Positions 1-8,508 are shown, counted from the first letter of the stretch. The stretch is 64,000 nt of DNA from Frigoribacterium sp. PhB24 (GCF_003755185.1 NZ_RKIC01000011.1:124001-188000), one strand, 5' to 3'. The notes: generated from the letters alone by a model not told the origin. Program-made: numbers and translations.

Positions 1-131
1 CCGATCCCTGGACGAGCGCTCTCTGCCGCACCGCGCCTCCGCGGGTCAGAGTGGTGGTCGTCACCCCGACCACCGTCGGCGCGACGACCACCACCGGCCG
101 CGCCCCGCGCGGCACACCCGAAGGAGCAACC

Positions 132-875
132 GTGAAGATCAGCGGCAACACCGTGTTCATCCCCGGAGCCACGTCCGGCATCGGCCTGGGCCTCGCGCTG
201 CGCCTGCAGGCCGCCGGTAACACCGTCGTCGTGGCAGGCCGACGCCGGGCGCTGCTCGACGAGATCGTCCGCGACCACCCGGGCCTCGAGGCCGTCGAGC
301 TCGACATGACCGACCCGCAGGCCGTCGTGGACGTCTCGGCCGAGGTGCAGCGCCGCTGGCCCGAGACCAACGTCGTCGTCGCGATGGCCGGCATCATGCA
401 GACCGAGGACGTCACGACCGGCGACTTCCTCGCCACCGCCGAGTCGACGGTCACGACCAACTTGCTCGGTCCGATCCGCCTCATCGCCGCATGGACGTCG
501 TTCCTGCAGACGCAGCCCGCCGCCTCGTTCGTGACCGTGTCGTCGGGGCTCGCGAGCGTGCCGCTGCCGATCACGCCGACCTACAACGCGACCAAAGCCG
601 CCATCCACTCCTTCAGCGAGGGCATCCGTGTGCAGCTCGCCGACACGAGCGTGCAGGTCGTCGAGCTCGTACCGCCGGCCGTGCAGACCACCTTGCTCGG
701 CCAGCAGGACGACCCGTCGGCCATGCCGCTCGAGGAGTACCTCGACGAGACGATGGCATTGCTCGAAGCGCAGCCCGACGCCCACGAGATCCTGGTCGAG
801 CGCGTCAAGTTCCTGCGCAACGCTGAGGCCGAGGGGCGGTACGACGCGGTGCTCGCGCTGTTGAGCGGGCACTGA
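132..875 (+). CDS. Short-chain dehydrogenase/reductase (DltE-like SDR)
   Basis: NAD(P)-dependent oxidoreductase of the classical SDR family, 247 residues, presumably cytosolic. The Rossmann motif GATSGIG lies at residues 12-18. A serine pair (137-138) and the YNATK active site (Y151, K155) complete the catalytic set. The reading frame stays open upstream to position 51, but the GTG at 132 is chosen because AAGGAG sits just before it and the SDR fold starts there. The C-terminal part resembles the DltE/YdfG-type group. The substrate cannot be told from sequence. It is not obviously in an operon with the next gene, which has its own promoter-like box. Confidence 0.88.
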   Translation: MKISGNTVFIPGATSGIGLGLALRLQAAGNTVVVAGRRRALLDEIVRDHPGLEAVELDMTDPQAVVDVSAEVQRRWPETNVVVAMAGIMQTEDVTTGDFLATAESTVTTNLLGPIRLIAAWTSFLQTQPAASFVTVSSGLASVPLPITPTYNATKAAIHSFSEGIRVQLADTSVQVVELVPPAVQTTLLGQQDDPSAMPLEEYLDETMALLEAQPDAHEILVERVKFLRNAEAEGRYDAVLALLSGH

Positions 876-909
876 GGCCGGGCTGGGGGCAGCGCCCTAG
901 GCTGGGCGG

Positions 910-1143
910 ATGAGTGCATGGGGCGACTGGGGTCCGGCGGTGGTGGCGATCGTCGTGGCGGTGGTGTACCTCGTGATCGTCGTCAGCATCGTGCGGGCGG
1001 TGCGGCGTCGGGCCGACACGACGCAACTCGAGCGCACGGTCTGGACGGTCGCGGCCGTCCTCTTCCCGCTCGGCGCCGGCGCGGTCTGGCTGCTGCTCGG
1101 GCCGCACCCGCTCGGGCTGCGCATCGACCACGAGCAGGATTAG
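910..1143 (+). CDS. Small membrane protein with PLDc_N-like domain
   Basis: A 77-residue protein with two hydrophobic segments (about residues 8-30 and 44-64) separated by a short basic stretch. The second segment, AVLFPLGAGAVWLLLG, resembles the phospholipase D N-terminal membrane domain found alone in many small actinobacterial proteins. No catalytic domain follows, so it is only a membrane anchor or small integral protein of unknown role. The gene looks leaderless: TAGGCT (898-903) ends six bases before the ATG, and no ribosome binding site is visible. Confidence 0.7.
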   Translation: MSAWGDWGPAVVAIVVAVVYLVIVVSIVRAVRRRADTTQLERTVWTVAAVLFPLGAGAVWLLLGPHPLGLRIDHEQD

Positions 1144-1171
1144 GGCCCACCCGGCCCATCTCCGGTCGTGG

Positions 1172-1229
1172 CGAGGTGTCACGACGTGCCGCTCACCTCC
1201 AGAGATGAGCGGCAAGCCGTGACATCTCG
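1172..1229. repeat. Long intergenic inverted repeat
   Basis: The outer arms (1172-1183 and 1218-1229) match with one difference, and the inner 9-bp arms TGCCGCTCA/TGAGCGGCA (1187-1195, 1206-1214) are perfect, around a 10-nt loop. It lies between two genes on the same strand, so it can act as a terminator for the upstream gene. It has no T-run. Confidence 0.75.
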
Positions 1230-1271
1230 ACAGGCAGACCGGGTGTCGGTGGCCGCACCTAGCCTGCGGGG

Positions 1272-1871
1272 ATGACCCGCCCGACATCCCGACCCGACGG
1301 CTGCCGAGGAGGCGCGGGTCGACACGACGAGGCCGCCTGCGGTCGTCCGGTCGCTCCCGCGTCACCCGTGCCGCTCTGCGACCGCCACCTCGCCATCGCC
1401 GCCGACTGGGTGGCCACGCTCGAGGGTCCCGGCGAGGGAGTGACCGACCTGCTGCCATCTCCTTGCCTGGCGTGCGGGTCGCGGCTCGGCGTGCACTGGC
1501 CGTCGGGGTGGCTCTGCGCCGTCTGCGAGTGGCGCCAGGGCGACGTGCCCGACGGCGAGCTCGGGGTCGTGCGGGTCGACGTCGTCTACTACATCCGGTT
1601 CGACGACCGCATCAAGATCGGCACGTCGTCGAACCCCCGGCAGCGACTGGGCACGCTCTGGCACGACGAGCTGCTCGCCTTCGAGCGCGGCGACCGCCTG
1701 GTCGAACGGCGGCGGCACGGGCAGTTCTCGGCGACGAGGTTCGGGCGCACCGAGTGGTTCGCGCAGAGCGCCGAGCTCGACGCCCACGTGGCGGCGCTGG
1801 CCGCAGGCGTCGACGACCCGTGGCAGCGCTACGCCCGCTGGCGCAGCGAGGCGCTCGCCCTGCGCGGCTGA
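1272..1871 (+). CDS. GIY-YIG-type (T5orf172/MUG113-like) protein with zinc-ribbon cysteines
   Basis: A 199-residue protein. Two cysteine clusters come first, including CLACG and CAVCEW around residues 64-87, which look like a treble-clef or zinc-ribbon module. A C-terminal domain from about residue 100 follows, with the pattern VYYIRF...RIKIGTSSNP.QRL, a basic stretch ERRRHGQF, and RTEWF near the end. This matches the GIY-YIG nuclease variants known as T5orf172 or MUG113. Nuclease activity is inferred, not proven. The start is supported by TAGCCT (1260-1265) six bases upstream of the ATG, indicating leaderless transcription. The next gene on the other strand also combines a zinc ribbon with a nuclease-like fold. 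Confidence 0.68.
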   Translation: MTRPTSRPDGCRGGAGRHDEAACGRPVAPASPVPLCDRHLAIAADWVATLEGPGEGVTDLLPSPCLACGSRLGVHWPSGWLCAVCEWRQGDVPDGELGVVRVDVVYYIRFDDRIKIGTSSNPRQRLGTLWHDELLAFERGDRLVERRRHGQFSATRFGRTEWFAQSAELDAHVAALAAGVDDPWQRYARWRSEALALRG

Positions 1872-1889
1872 CCCGGCTGACGCCTGCGG

Positions 1890-1942
1890 CCTGCGGCCTG
1901 GCGCCCGCCGCCTGCGGCCTGGCGCCCGCCGCCTGCGGCCTG
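1890..1942. repeat. 21-bp tandem repeat
   Basis: Two full copies and a half copy of a 21-bp GC-rich unit starting CCTGCGGCCTGG. It fills the gap between the convergent GIY-YIG and zinc-ribbon genes. No function is apparent. Confidence 0.8.
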
Positions 1943-1966
1943 CCGCGACACCGGGACGGGCGAGGG

Positions 1967-3019
1967 TCAGCGGCGGAGGTACGCGTCGACGAGCAGGGGG
2001 CCGCGGATGGCACGCAGCTCGTCGAGCAGCCGGGGCACCGTCTGCCGCGTCAGCCCCGAGAGCTGCAGGTCGTGCGGCCCGAGCGAGGGCAGCTTGCCGG
2101 TGCGCAGCCGCACCACCTGCCATCCGGCGGCACGAAGGGCTGCGTCCTTGCGGCGGTCGGCGGTCTCGCGATGCCCGACGTGTTCGAGCCCGTGTCGCCC
2201 GGTCGAGTCGTACTCGATCGCGACCCGCAGCTCGCTCAGCACGATGTCGGGCCACACCTCGACGTGGTCGAAGAACGGCCGCCCGACACGGACGGCGTTG
2301 AGCCCGGGCTCGAACTCGAGTCGTGCGCTCAGCTCGGCGCGCAGCTCGGCCTCGACCGCCGACGCCGGCTTCGGCGCACACGTGCTGACGAACGGGGTGC
2401 CAGTCGTCAGCATCGGCGTCTTGTCGCACACCGGCCGGGAGGCGCGGGTCGGCCGGGAGGCGCGGGTCGGCCGGGCCTCGCCGGCGGGCCCGGAAGCCGG
2501 GGGCGCGTCCACCCGGGGCGTCGTCGACGGCAGGCCCGTGCTCGAGGAGCGGCGACGCCGGGGCAGGGGTGTCGTGGCTGCCGGCACCGCACCTCCTGTG
2601 CTCCGGTCGTCGGCGACATCGGACCAGGCGGTCTGCCCCGGCACGGCTGCGGCCTGCGCCCGGACGACCGCAGCCGGCGCCATCGGGGGACGCATCGGCA
2701 GCGCGCGCGGCTTCGCCAGCTCGCTGCAGTCGGGGCACCACGACGACCGCCGTCGCTCGCGCCCGGGCCGATGCCGCTGCTCGTCCGGAGTGGCGACGAA
2801 CACGTGGCCCGCGTCGCACAGCCAGCACAGCCACACGTCGGCCGCGGGCGGGATCTGGCTGAGCACGACGCCGGAGTTGTGCTCGGGGCGGTACTGGCGC
2901 ACGAGCACCGGGTACGACGCCCAGGCCTCGCGGTAGCTGCCCACGGGGTAGGGCACGGCGAGGCCGCGCGACGTCTGACGTCGCGCCCACCAGGCGGCGA
3001 TCGGCTCGGGCACGCGCAC
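1967..3019 (-). CDS. Zinc-ribbon protein with C-terminal Vsr/PD-(D/E)xK-like nuclease domain
   Basis: About 350 residues. The N-terminal half carries a WLCWLC...H motif and a WCPDC pair, typical of the probable zinc-ribbon modules found tandemly in actinobacteria. A low-complexity linker follows, with tandem PTRASR repeats. The C-terminal domain contains the segment AIEYDSTGRH..., then ETADRRKDAALRAAGW and VVRLR, which is the Vsr/DUF559-like endonuclease pattern (acidic residue on a strand, helix, R/K-rich strand). The open frame continues upstream to 3400, but that part is antisense to the UvrA-like gene and runs through a hairpin. The GTG at 3019 is preferred and is not certain. DNA cleavage is an inference from the fold. 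Confidence 0.62.
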   Translation of the reverse strand: MRVPEPIAAWWARRQTSRGLAVPYPVGSYREAWASYPVLVRQYRPEHNSGVVLSQIPPAADVWLCWLCDAGHVFVATPDEQRHRPGRERRRSSWCPDCSELAKPRALPMRPPMAPAAVVRAQAAAVPGQTAWSDVADDRSTGGAVPAATTPLPRRRRSSSTGLPSTTPRVDAPPASGPAGEARPTRASRPTRASRPVCDKTPMLTTGTPFVSTCAPKPASAVEAELRAELSARLEFEPGLNAVRVGRPFFDHVEVWPDIVLSELRVAIEYDSTGRHGLEHVGHRETADRRKDAALRAAGWQVVRLRTGKLPSLGPHDLQLSGLTRQTVPRLLDELRAIRGPLLVDAYLRR

Positions 3020-3064
3020 ACGGTACGACGGGCCACCGACACTCAGGCTCGCCGCCCGTGGCAG

Positions 3065-3132
3065 GTCGGCGGGTTCCCGTCCTCTCCGGCGGGTCAGCGC
3101 CGACCCGCCCCGGAGGACGGGAACCCGCCGAC
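3065..3132. repeat. 31-bp-arm inverted repeat in a divergent promoter region
   Basis: Arms 3065-3095 and 3102-3132 match over 31 bp with a few central differences, around a 6-nt loop. Unlike most hairpins in this window it lies between divergently transcribed genes, so it is not an obvious terminator. It could be an operator, a cruciform or a mobile repeat. Confidence 0.78.
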
Positions 3133-3191
3133 ACCCCGTCGGGGCGAGGAGGCGCGGGCCCACTCCGTCGCGCACCCGTAGCATCGACCGG

Positions 3192-5660
3192 ATGCCCGAC
3201 ATCGCACCTCCCGACATCGCACCTCCCGACGTGCCCACCCCCGCCGGCACCCCCGCCGACGTCCTCGGCCGCGGCTTCGTCCGCGTCCGCGGCGCCCGCG
3301 AGAACAACCTGCGCGCGGTCGACGTCGACGTCCCGCGCGACAGCATCGTCGCCTTCACCGGCGTCTCGGGATCGGGCAAGTCGTCGCTGGCCTTCGGCAC
3401 GATCTTCGCCGAGGCGCAGCGCCGCTTCTTCGAGTCGGTCGCCCCCTACGCGCGCCGTCTGATCGCCCAGGGTGGTTCCCCGCACGTCGACGAGATCACG
3501 GGCCTGCCCCCGGCCGTCGCGCTCCAGCAGCGTCGCGGAGCCCCGAGCTCGCGGTCGACCGTCGGCACCCTGACCACCCTGTCGAACTCGATGCGGATGC
3601 TCTACTCCCGGGCCGGCAGCTACCCTGCCGGGGCCGACCGCCTCGAGTCGGACTCGTTCTCGCCGAACACCGTCGCCGGGGCCTGCCCGCGCTGCCACGG
3701 GCTCGGCGTCGCCCACGAGGTGACCGAGGCGTCGGCCGTCCACGACCCCGGCCTGAGCATCCGCGACGGGGCGATCACCGCCTGGCCGGGAGCCTGGCAG
3801 GGCAAGAACCTCCGCGACGTCACGAGCGTGCTCGGCTACGACATCGACCGCCCCTGGCGCGACCTGCCGCAGACCGACCGCGACTGGCTGCTCTACACCG
3901 ACGAGCAGCCCGTGGTCGAGGTGACGCCCCAGCGCGACCGCGTCGCCAAGCCGTACAAGGGCCGCTTCTGGAGCGCCCGCGCCTTCGTCCTGCACACCCT
4001 CGCCGACTCGCAGAGCGAGACCCAGCGCACCAAGGTGCTGCGGTACGTCGAGAGCGGGCCGTGCTCGCTCTGCGGTGGCAGCGGCCTGACCCGGGCGGCG
4101 CTCGCCGTGACCTTCGCGGGGCACACGATCGCCGAGCTGAACGCCCTGCCGATCGCCGAGCTGGGCGACGTCCTGCGACCGACGGCGACCCTGACGAGCG
4201 CGTCGGCCGCGGTGTCGAACGCGTCCTCGGGCGAGGTCACCGAGGTCGCCGTCCGCATCGCCGCCGACCTGCTGGCCCGCACGACCGTGCTCGACGACCT
4301 CGGGCTCGGCTACCTCAGCCTCGGCCGTGCGACGCCCACCCTGTCGCCGGGCGAGATGCAGCGGCTGCGCATCGCGACGCAGCTGCGCTCCGGCCTGTTC
4401 GGCGTCGTCTACGTGCTCGACGAGCCGAGCGCCGGCCTGCACCCCGCCGACGCCGAGTCCCTCGTCGAGGTGCTCGAGCGGCTGCGGGCGAGCGGCAACT
4501 CGGTCTTCGTCGTCGAGCACGACATGAGCATCGTGCGTCGTGCCGACTGGGTCGTCGACGTCGGTCCCGGCGCCGGCAGCCAAGGAGGCGCGGTGCTCTA
4601 CAGCGGGCCCGTCGCGGGGCTCGCCGGGGTCGAGGACTCGGTCACGCGACGTTTCCTCGAGCCACCCGTCGCCGGTCGCGCCCCAGGCGAGCCGCGCGTC
4701 CGCCGCGAACCGGTCGCCACCCTCGAGCTGCGCGGCGTCACTCGGAACAACCTCGACGGCGTCGACGTCGACCTGCCGCTCGGGGTGCTCACCGCGGTCA
4801 CGGGGGTGTCGGGCTCGGGCAAGTCCACGCTCGTCGGCGGCGTGCTGGCCGAGACCGCGACCGGGCACGAGCGGGTCGACCGCGTCGTGCAGGTCGATCA
4901 GAAGCCCATCGGACGGACGCCGCGCTCGAACCTCGCGACCTACACGGGGCTGTTCGACGCGGTGCGTCAGGCCTTCGCCGCGACCGACGAGGCCAGGGCC
5001 CGGGGCTACGGTGCCGGACGGTTCTCGTTCAACGTCGCCGGAGGCCGCTGCGAGGTCTGCCAGGGCGAGGGGTTCGTCTCGGTCGAGCTGCTCTTCCTGC
5101 CGGGCAGCTACTCACCGTGCCCCGAGTGCCACGGGGCCCGCTACAACGACGAGACGCTCGAGGTCACCTGGCACGGCGCGACCGTGGCGGACGTGCTCGC
5201 GATGACCGTCGACGAGGCGGCGACGTTCCTCGGCGAGGTGACAAGCGCCTCCCGGGCGCTCGAGACGCTGCGGCAGGTCGGGCTCGGGTACCTGCGACTG
5301 GGCCAGCCGGCCACCGAGCTCTCGGGCGGCGAGGCGCAGCGCATCAAGTTGGCGACCGAGCTGCAGCGGGCGCGCACGGGTCACACGCTCTACCTGCTCG
5401 ACGAACCGACCACGGGGCTGCACCCGGCCGACGTCGAACTTCTCGTGGTGCAGCTGCAGCTGTTGGTCGACGCGGGCAACACCGTCGTCGTGGTCGAGCA
5501 CCACATGGGCGTCGTGGCGGCTGCCGACCACGTGATCGACCTCGGTCCCGGCGGAGGGGACGCCGGCGGTCGCGTGCTCGCCGTCGGCACGCCCGAGCAG
5601 GTGGCCGGGGCGGCCGGCAGCCGCACGGCGCCGTACCTCGCCACGGCGCTGCCGGGTTGA
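3192..5660 (+). CDS. uvrA2: Class II UvrA paralogue (excinuclease ABC subunit A-like ATPase)
   Basis: An 822-residue tandem ABC ATPase of the UvrA family. There are two Walker A motifs (GVSGSGKSS and GVSGSGKST) and two signature motifs (LSPGEMQRLRIA and LSGGEAQRIKLA). Zinc-finger CxxC pairs are CPRCHG with CSLCGG, and CEVCQG with CPECHG. It is shorter than canonical UvrA (about 950), and the UvrB-binding insertion after the first Walker A is absent. That marks the UvrA2/DrrC-like class linked to DNA-damaging drug tolerance rather than the housekeeping repair protein. The start is the ATG at 3192 with TAGCAT (3179-3184) seven bases upstream; residues 1-15 hold a short PDIAP direct repeat. It is divergent from the Vsr-like gene. 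Confidence 0.9.
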   Translation: MPDIAPPDIAPPDVPTPAGTPADVLGRGFVRVRGARENNLRAVDVDVPRDSIVAFTGVSGSGKSSLAFGTIFAEAQRRFFESVAPYARRLIAQGGSPHVDEITGLPPAVALQQRRGAPSSRSTVGTLTTLSNSMRMLYSRAGSYPAGADRLESDSFSPNTVAGACPRCHGLGVAHEVTEASAVHDPGLSIRDGAITAWPGAWQGKNLRDVTSVLGYDIDRPWRDLPQTDRDWLLYTDEQPVVEVTPQRDRVAKPYKGRFWSARAFVLHTLADSQSETQRTKVLRYVESGPCSLCGGSGLTRAALAVTFAGHTIAELNALPIAELGDVLRPTATLTSASAAVSNASSGEVTEVAVRIAADLLARTTVLDDLGLGYLSLGRATPTLSPGEMQRLRIATQLRSGLFGVVYVLDEPSAGLHPADAESLVEVLERLRASGNSVFVVEHDMSIVRRADWVVDVGPGAGSQGGAVLYSGPVAGLAGVEDSVTRRFLEPPVAGRAPGEPRVRREPVATLELRGVTRNNLDGVDVDLPLGVLTAVTGVSGSGKSTLVGGVLAETATGHERVDRVVQVDQKPIGRTPRSNLATYTGLFDAVRQAFAATDEARARGYGAGRFSFNVAGGRCEVCQGEGFVSVELLFLPGSYSPCPECHGARYNDETLEVTWHGATVADVLAMTVDEAATFLGEVTSASRALETLRQVGLGYLRLGQPATELSGGEAQRIKLATELQRARTGHTLYLLDEPTTGLHPADVELLVVQLQLLVDAGNTVVVVEHHMGVVAAADHVIDLGPGGGDAGGRVLAVGTPEQVAGAAGSRTAPYLATALPG

Positions 5661-5672
5661 GGCGTCGAGAAC

Positions 5673-5708
5673 CGAGGAGGCGCGGGCCGGTCGACCCGCG
5701 CCTCCTCG
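5673..5708. terminator. Bidirectional terminator hairpin
   Basis: A perfect 14-bp stem (5673-5686 with 5695-5708) and an 8-nt loop between two convergent genes. Each arm contains the recurrent 9-mer GGAGGCGCG or its complement. Confidence 0.75.
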
Positions 5709-5741
5709 GTCCTCTCGTCTGCCGAGACCTCTCGACGAGCC

Positions 5742-6641
5742 CTACGGCGAGACCATGCCGCCGTTCACGTTGAGCGTCTCGCCCGCGACGAAGCTCGACT
5801 CGGCCGAGGCGAGGAACACGTAGGCGGGGGCCTGCTCGGCGGGCTGGCCGGCACGGCCGAGCGGGGCCTCGCTCGAGCCGAACTCGGGCAGCGACTCGGG
5901 GTCGACGCCGTCGGTCACTTGCAGCACGGTCCAGGTCGGGCCGGGCGCGACGACGTTGACGCGGATGCCCTTCGAGATGAGCTGTTGGGACATGCCCTTC
6001 GACAGGTTGTTGATCGCACCCTTGGTCGCCGCGTAGTCGAGACGGTCGGGGGCGGGCGTGTGGGCCTCGGCCGAGGCGGTGTTGATGATCGTCGAGCCGG
6101 GGGCGAGGTGCGGCACCGCGGCCTTGACGATCCAGAACGGCGCGTAGACGTTGGTGCGGAAGGTCAGGTCGAACTGCTCGTCGGTGATGTCGGCGATGTC
6201 CTCGTGCCAGACCTGCTTGCCGGCGACATTGACGACGGCGTCGAGGCCGCCGAGTCCGTCGACCGCCTTCTCGACGAGTTCACGACAGAAGGAGGCGCTG
6301 GTCAGGTCGCCGGGGATCGCCACGGCCTTCTGGCCCGCGGCCTCGATCAGCGCGATCACGTGGTCGGCGTCGGACTGCTCGCTCGGCAGGTAGTTCAGGG
6401 CGACGTCGGCGCCTTCTCGGGCGTAGGCGATCGCGACGGCGGCACCGATGCCGGAGTCGGCCCCGGTGATCAGGGCCCTGCGGCCGGTCAGGCGTCCCGT
6501 GCCGCGGTAGGTCTCCTCGCCGAGGTCGGGCACGGGCGTCATCTGCGACTGCAGGCCGGGCTCGTCCTGGTGCTGCACCTCGGGGCTGATCGTCGGGTAG
6601 AGCGAGCGCGGGTCGGCGAAGGTGTACTGGTCGCGGGTCAT
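5742..6641 (-). CDS. SDR family oxidoreductase (YdaD/YhdF-type)
   Basis: A 299-residue NAD(P)-dependent SDR with an N-terminal extension of about 50 residues before the Rossmann core, as in the YdaD/YhdF/GSP39 general-stress group. It shows the cofactor motif TGADSGIGAAVA, the NVAGK segment, YAATKGA for the catalytic Tyr/Lys, and a C-terminal VAGETLNVNGG typical of this subfamily. The ATG at 6641 is chosen because GAGAGGA precedes it; the frame remains open upstream but overlaps other genes. Substrate unknown. Its 3' end converges on the UvrA-like gene. Confidence 0.9.
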   Translation of the reverse strand: MTRDQYTFADPRSLYPTISPEVQHQDEPGLQSQMTPVPDLGEETYRGTGRLTGRRALITGADSGIGAAVAIAYAREGADVALNYLPSEQSDADHVIALIEAAGQKAVAIPGDLTSASFCRELVEKAVDGLGGLDAVVNVAGKQVWHEDIADITDEQFDLTFRTNVYAPFWIVKAAVPHLAPGSTIINTASAEAHTPAPDRLDYAATKGAINNLSKGMSQQLISKGIRVNVVAPGPTWTVLQVTDGVDPESLPEFGSSEAPLGRAGQPAEQAPAYVFLASAESSFVAGETLNVNGGMVSP

Positions 6642-6708
6642 GCGGGGTCCTCTCTGGTTCGCGGGTGCCCTGGACGCTACGCCGGGCGGGCTCCGGGGCG
6701 TACCCCGC

Positions 6709-6743
6709 GGCAGTGGCAGTGGCAGTGGCAGTGGCAGTGGCAG
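6709..6743. repeat. GGCAGT hexanucleotide microsatellite
   Basis: Five perfect copies of GGCAGT plus a partial sixth in the divergent promoter gap between the SDR and ester-cyclase-like genes. Copy number could vary by slippage and change promoter spacing. Confidence 0.9.
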
Positions 6744-6803
6744 GCGAGCGGGCGTAGGCAAGACGGGTGCCGCGACCCTCGCGGCCGGAACGGAGACACG
6801 ACC

Positions 6804-7214
6804 ATGGCGACCGAGATCACCGAGGGCGGGCAGGCCACGCTCGACGCCGTCGAGCGCATGCGCGACCAGGAGCGTCCGCTCGGCGAACGCTTCACCGACG
6901 ACTTCACCGACCACGACCCCGCCGACGGGCAACCCGAGGGCGGCGGCGGCATCGCCTGGTTCTGGGAGCAGTTCGGGGAGTCCTTCGGCGACGTGGACCG
7001 CACCGTGCTCGAGACGATCGCGACGCCGACGAAGTTCGTCACGATCAGCGACGTCTCGGGCACGCACACCGGCGAGTTCATGGGCCACGCGCCGACCGGG
7101 AGGCGCTTCACCGTGCGCAACGTGCAGGTGATCGGCTACCGCGACGGGAAGGCCAGCGATCGGTGGGGGTCGACGGACGTCCTCGGCATCCTGCAGCAGC
7201 TCGGCCTCGCCTGA
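6804..7214 (+). CDS. SnoaL-like ester cyclase family protein
   Basis: A 136-residue protein of the SnoaL/NTF2-like fold. The order is an N-terminal helix, the DDFTDHDPA segment characteristic of SnoaL-like polyketide-cyclase relatives, then ISDVSGTHTGEFMGHAPTGR and a closing strand ending in the RWGSTDVLGILQQLG tail. These proteins are usually annotated as ester cyclases, but most are of unknown substrate. The ATG at 6804 follows a weak GGAACGGAG element. It is divergent from the SDR and convergent with the DUF4190-like gene. Confidence 0.78.
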   Translation: MATEITEGGQATLDAVERMRDQERPLGERFTDDFTDHDPADGQPEGGGGIAWFWEQFGESFGDVDRTVLETIATPTKFVTISDVSGTHTGEFMGHAPTGRRFTVRNVQVIGYRDGKASDRWGSTDVLGILQQLGLA

Positions 7215-7257
7215 CGTCTGGCCTCCTGGCCTCCCGGCCTCCCGGCCTCACGACGAA

Positions 7258-7313
7258 CGAGTGGTCCCGAACAGTCGTCCGCTCGGCAGCGGAGGACTGT
7301 TCGGGACCACTCG
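7258..7313. terminator. Long bidirectional terminator-like hairpin
   Basis: Arms 7258-7283 and 7288-7313 pair over 26 bp with one mismatch, around a 4-nt CGGC loop, between the convergent ester-cyclase-like and DUF4190-like genes. No U-tract follows, as is common in actinobacteria. Confidence 0.8.
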
Positions 7314-7333
7314 ACGACGTGCGTGACGTGGGG

Positions 7334-7627
7334 CTAGAAGTTCTGCGTCATGATCAGCGCGCCGGCGATCATCGAGCCGATGTTGGCCAGGATGCCGATG
7401 AAGCCCAGCACGATGCCGACGGTCGCCAGGGTGCGCGCGGCGGGCTCGCGCTTGCGCGACAGGAAGCCGAGCACCACGGCCGCGATGGCGAAGAGGATCC
7501 ACAGCACGGGCAGGAACAGGCAGAAGACGATGCTGATGATGCCGAAGACGAGCGACAGGATGCCCATCGTCTTCTTGGTGGTCGTGGCGGGGCCGGTGGT
7601 GCCGGGGTAGGGGGTGGCGTCGCTCAT
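7334..7627 (-). CDS. DUF4190-like small membrane protein
   Basis: 97 residues: a short T/P-rich N-terminus, then two long hydrophobic segments (about residues 21-54 and 67-92) separated by the basic SRKREPA turn. This is the pattern of DUF4190 proteins, small two-helix integral membrane proteins with no known activity. The start ATG at 7627 follows GAGGAG at proper spacing. It is monocistronic, with a 3' end facing a strong hairpin. Confidence 0.75.
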   Translation of the reverse strand: MSDATPYPGTTGPATTTKKTMGILSLVFGIISIVFCLFLPVLWILFAIAAVVLGFLSRKREPAARTLATVGIVLGFIGILANIGSMIAGALIMTQNF

Positions 7628-7770
7628 GTCGGGTCTCCTCGGGATCGGGGGTGAGGTTTTCTCGTCGAAACTAGCCACTTTCGGGCCGCGAGGGCCGCGT
7701 GATCGGCTTGCTCGTCGAGAAACCCGGTGATCGTCATGGCCGGATCGGTCGCGGTGCGCGCGCCGAGCCG

Positions 7771-8157
7771 TCAGTGCGTGACGGCGAACGCCGGGGGAGG
7801 CGCGTCCACCGTCGTCGCCGAGCCGCAGGCGATCGCGCGGCTGATCCGCTCGACCAGTTGGTCCGGCACGGGACGGCCCCAGCCGAAGGCGACGGTGTCC
7901 TTGGCGCGTCGGTGCGGGGACACGTCGCCCTCGAGGGCTTCGTCGAACCGGGGCACGGGGTAGATGCCGAGGTGGCGGCTCCAGGCCGCGAAGTACAGCG
8001 TCGGCCCGCCGTCGAATCGGATCGCGGGCATCCCATAGCGCAGGCTCTCGACACCGCCGGCGCACCCCGCATGGATCGCCTGTCTCACCCGCTCGAGGGC
8101 TTCGCGCTTCTCGGGCGGGAACCCCGCGATGTACTGATCGACCACGCTGTCGGCCAT
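7771..8157 (-). CDS. DUF1801 / YdhG-like protein
   Basis: A 128-residue soluble protein with the DUF1801 signature: VVDQYIAGFPPEKREALERVR at the start, then LRYGMPAIRF and YFAAWSRHLGIYP in the middle, and a KDTVAFGWGRPVP segment. Members include YdhG and the iron chaperone Fra-like folds, but the biochemical role is unsettled. The ATG at 8157 has GAGAGGA upstream. It is divergent from the Rhs gene, with about 350 bp between the two starts. Confidence 0.85.
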   Translation of the reverse strand: MADSVVDQYIAGFPPEKREALERVRQAIHAGCAGGVESLRYGMPAIRFDGGPTLYFAAWSRHLGIYPVPRFDEALEGDVSPHRRAKDTVAFGWGRPVPDQLVERISRAIACGSATTVDAPPPAFAVTH

Positions 8158-8508
8158 GACGAGTCCTCTCGTTCGCTGGGCACCAGTGTGCGACGGAACG
8201 GCCCCGACCGCCAGCCCTCGCGGCGGCCACGTCTCGTGACGGCCACGCCTGCCGCCGTCTCCCGGCGAGACCGTCTCGGACACCCGGGCGGGTAACGGTC
8301 CTGTAACTGCTTGCTCGGGCGTGTACCCCTGCCGGCGGTCGCTCACGGGCTGTGGTTCCCGAACTCTCGGCATGAAGGATGCGCCCCATGTACCCCAGCC
8401 CACGTGACTCCGCGTGACCCTCTCCGATATGGGTATTTCTCATTCGTGTGTCACGTTTATTCTCGTTGTGACATGGGTCACGGAGGCTCGTGCGAGTTGG
8501 GGTTGCAG
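8158..8508. promoter_or_regulatory. Upstream region of the Rhs gene
   Basis: A divergent gap with a noticeably AT-richer patch at about 8425-8475, holding GTCAC...GTGAC inverted elements and a GGAGG at 8482-8486. This is the likely promoter zone of the Rhs gene. No coding sequence is recognised in it. Confidence 0.45.

Noticed and set aside
1362-4868. Very long minus-strand open frame (1168 codons)
   Set aside because: It is antisense to the UvrA-like gene and others; the translation is Arg/Ala/Gly-rich without domains, as expected of shadow frames in GC-rich DNA.
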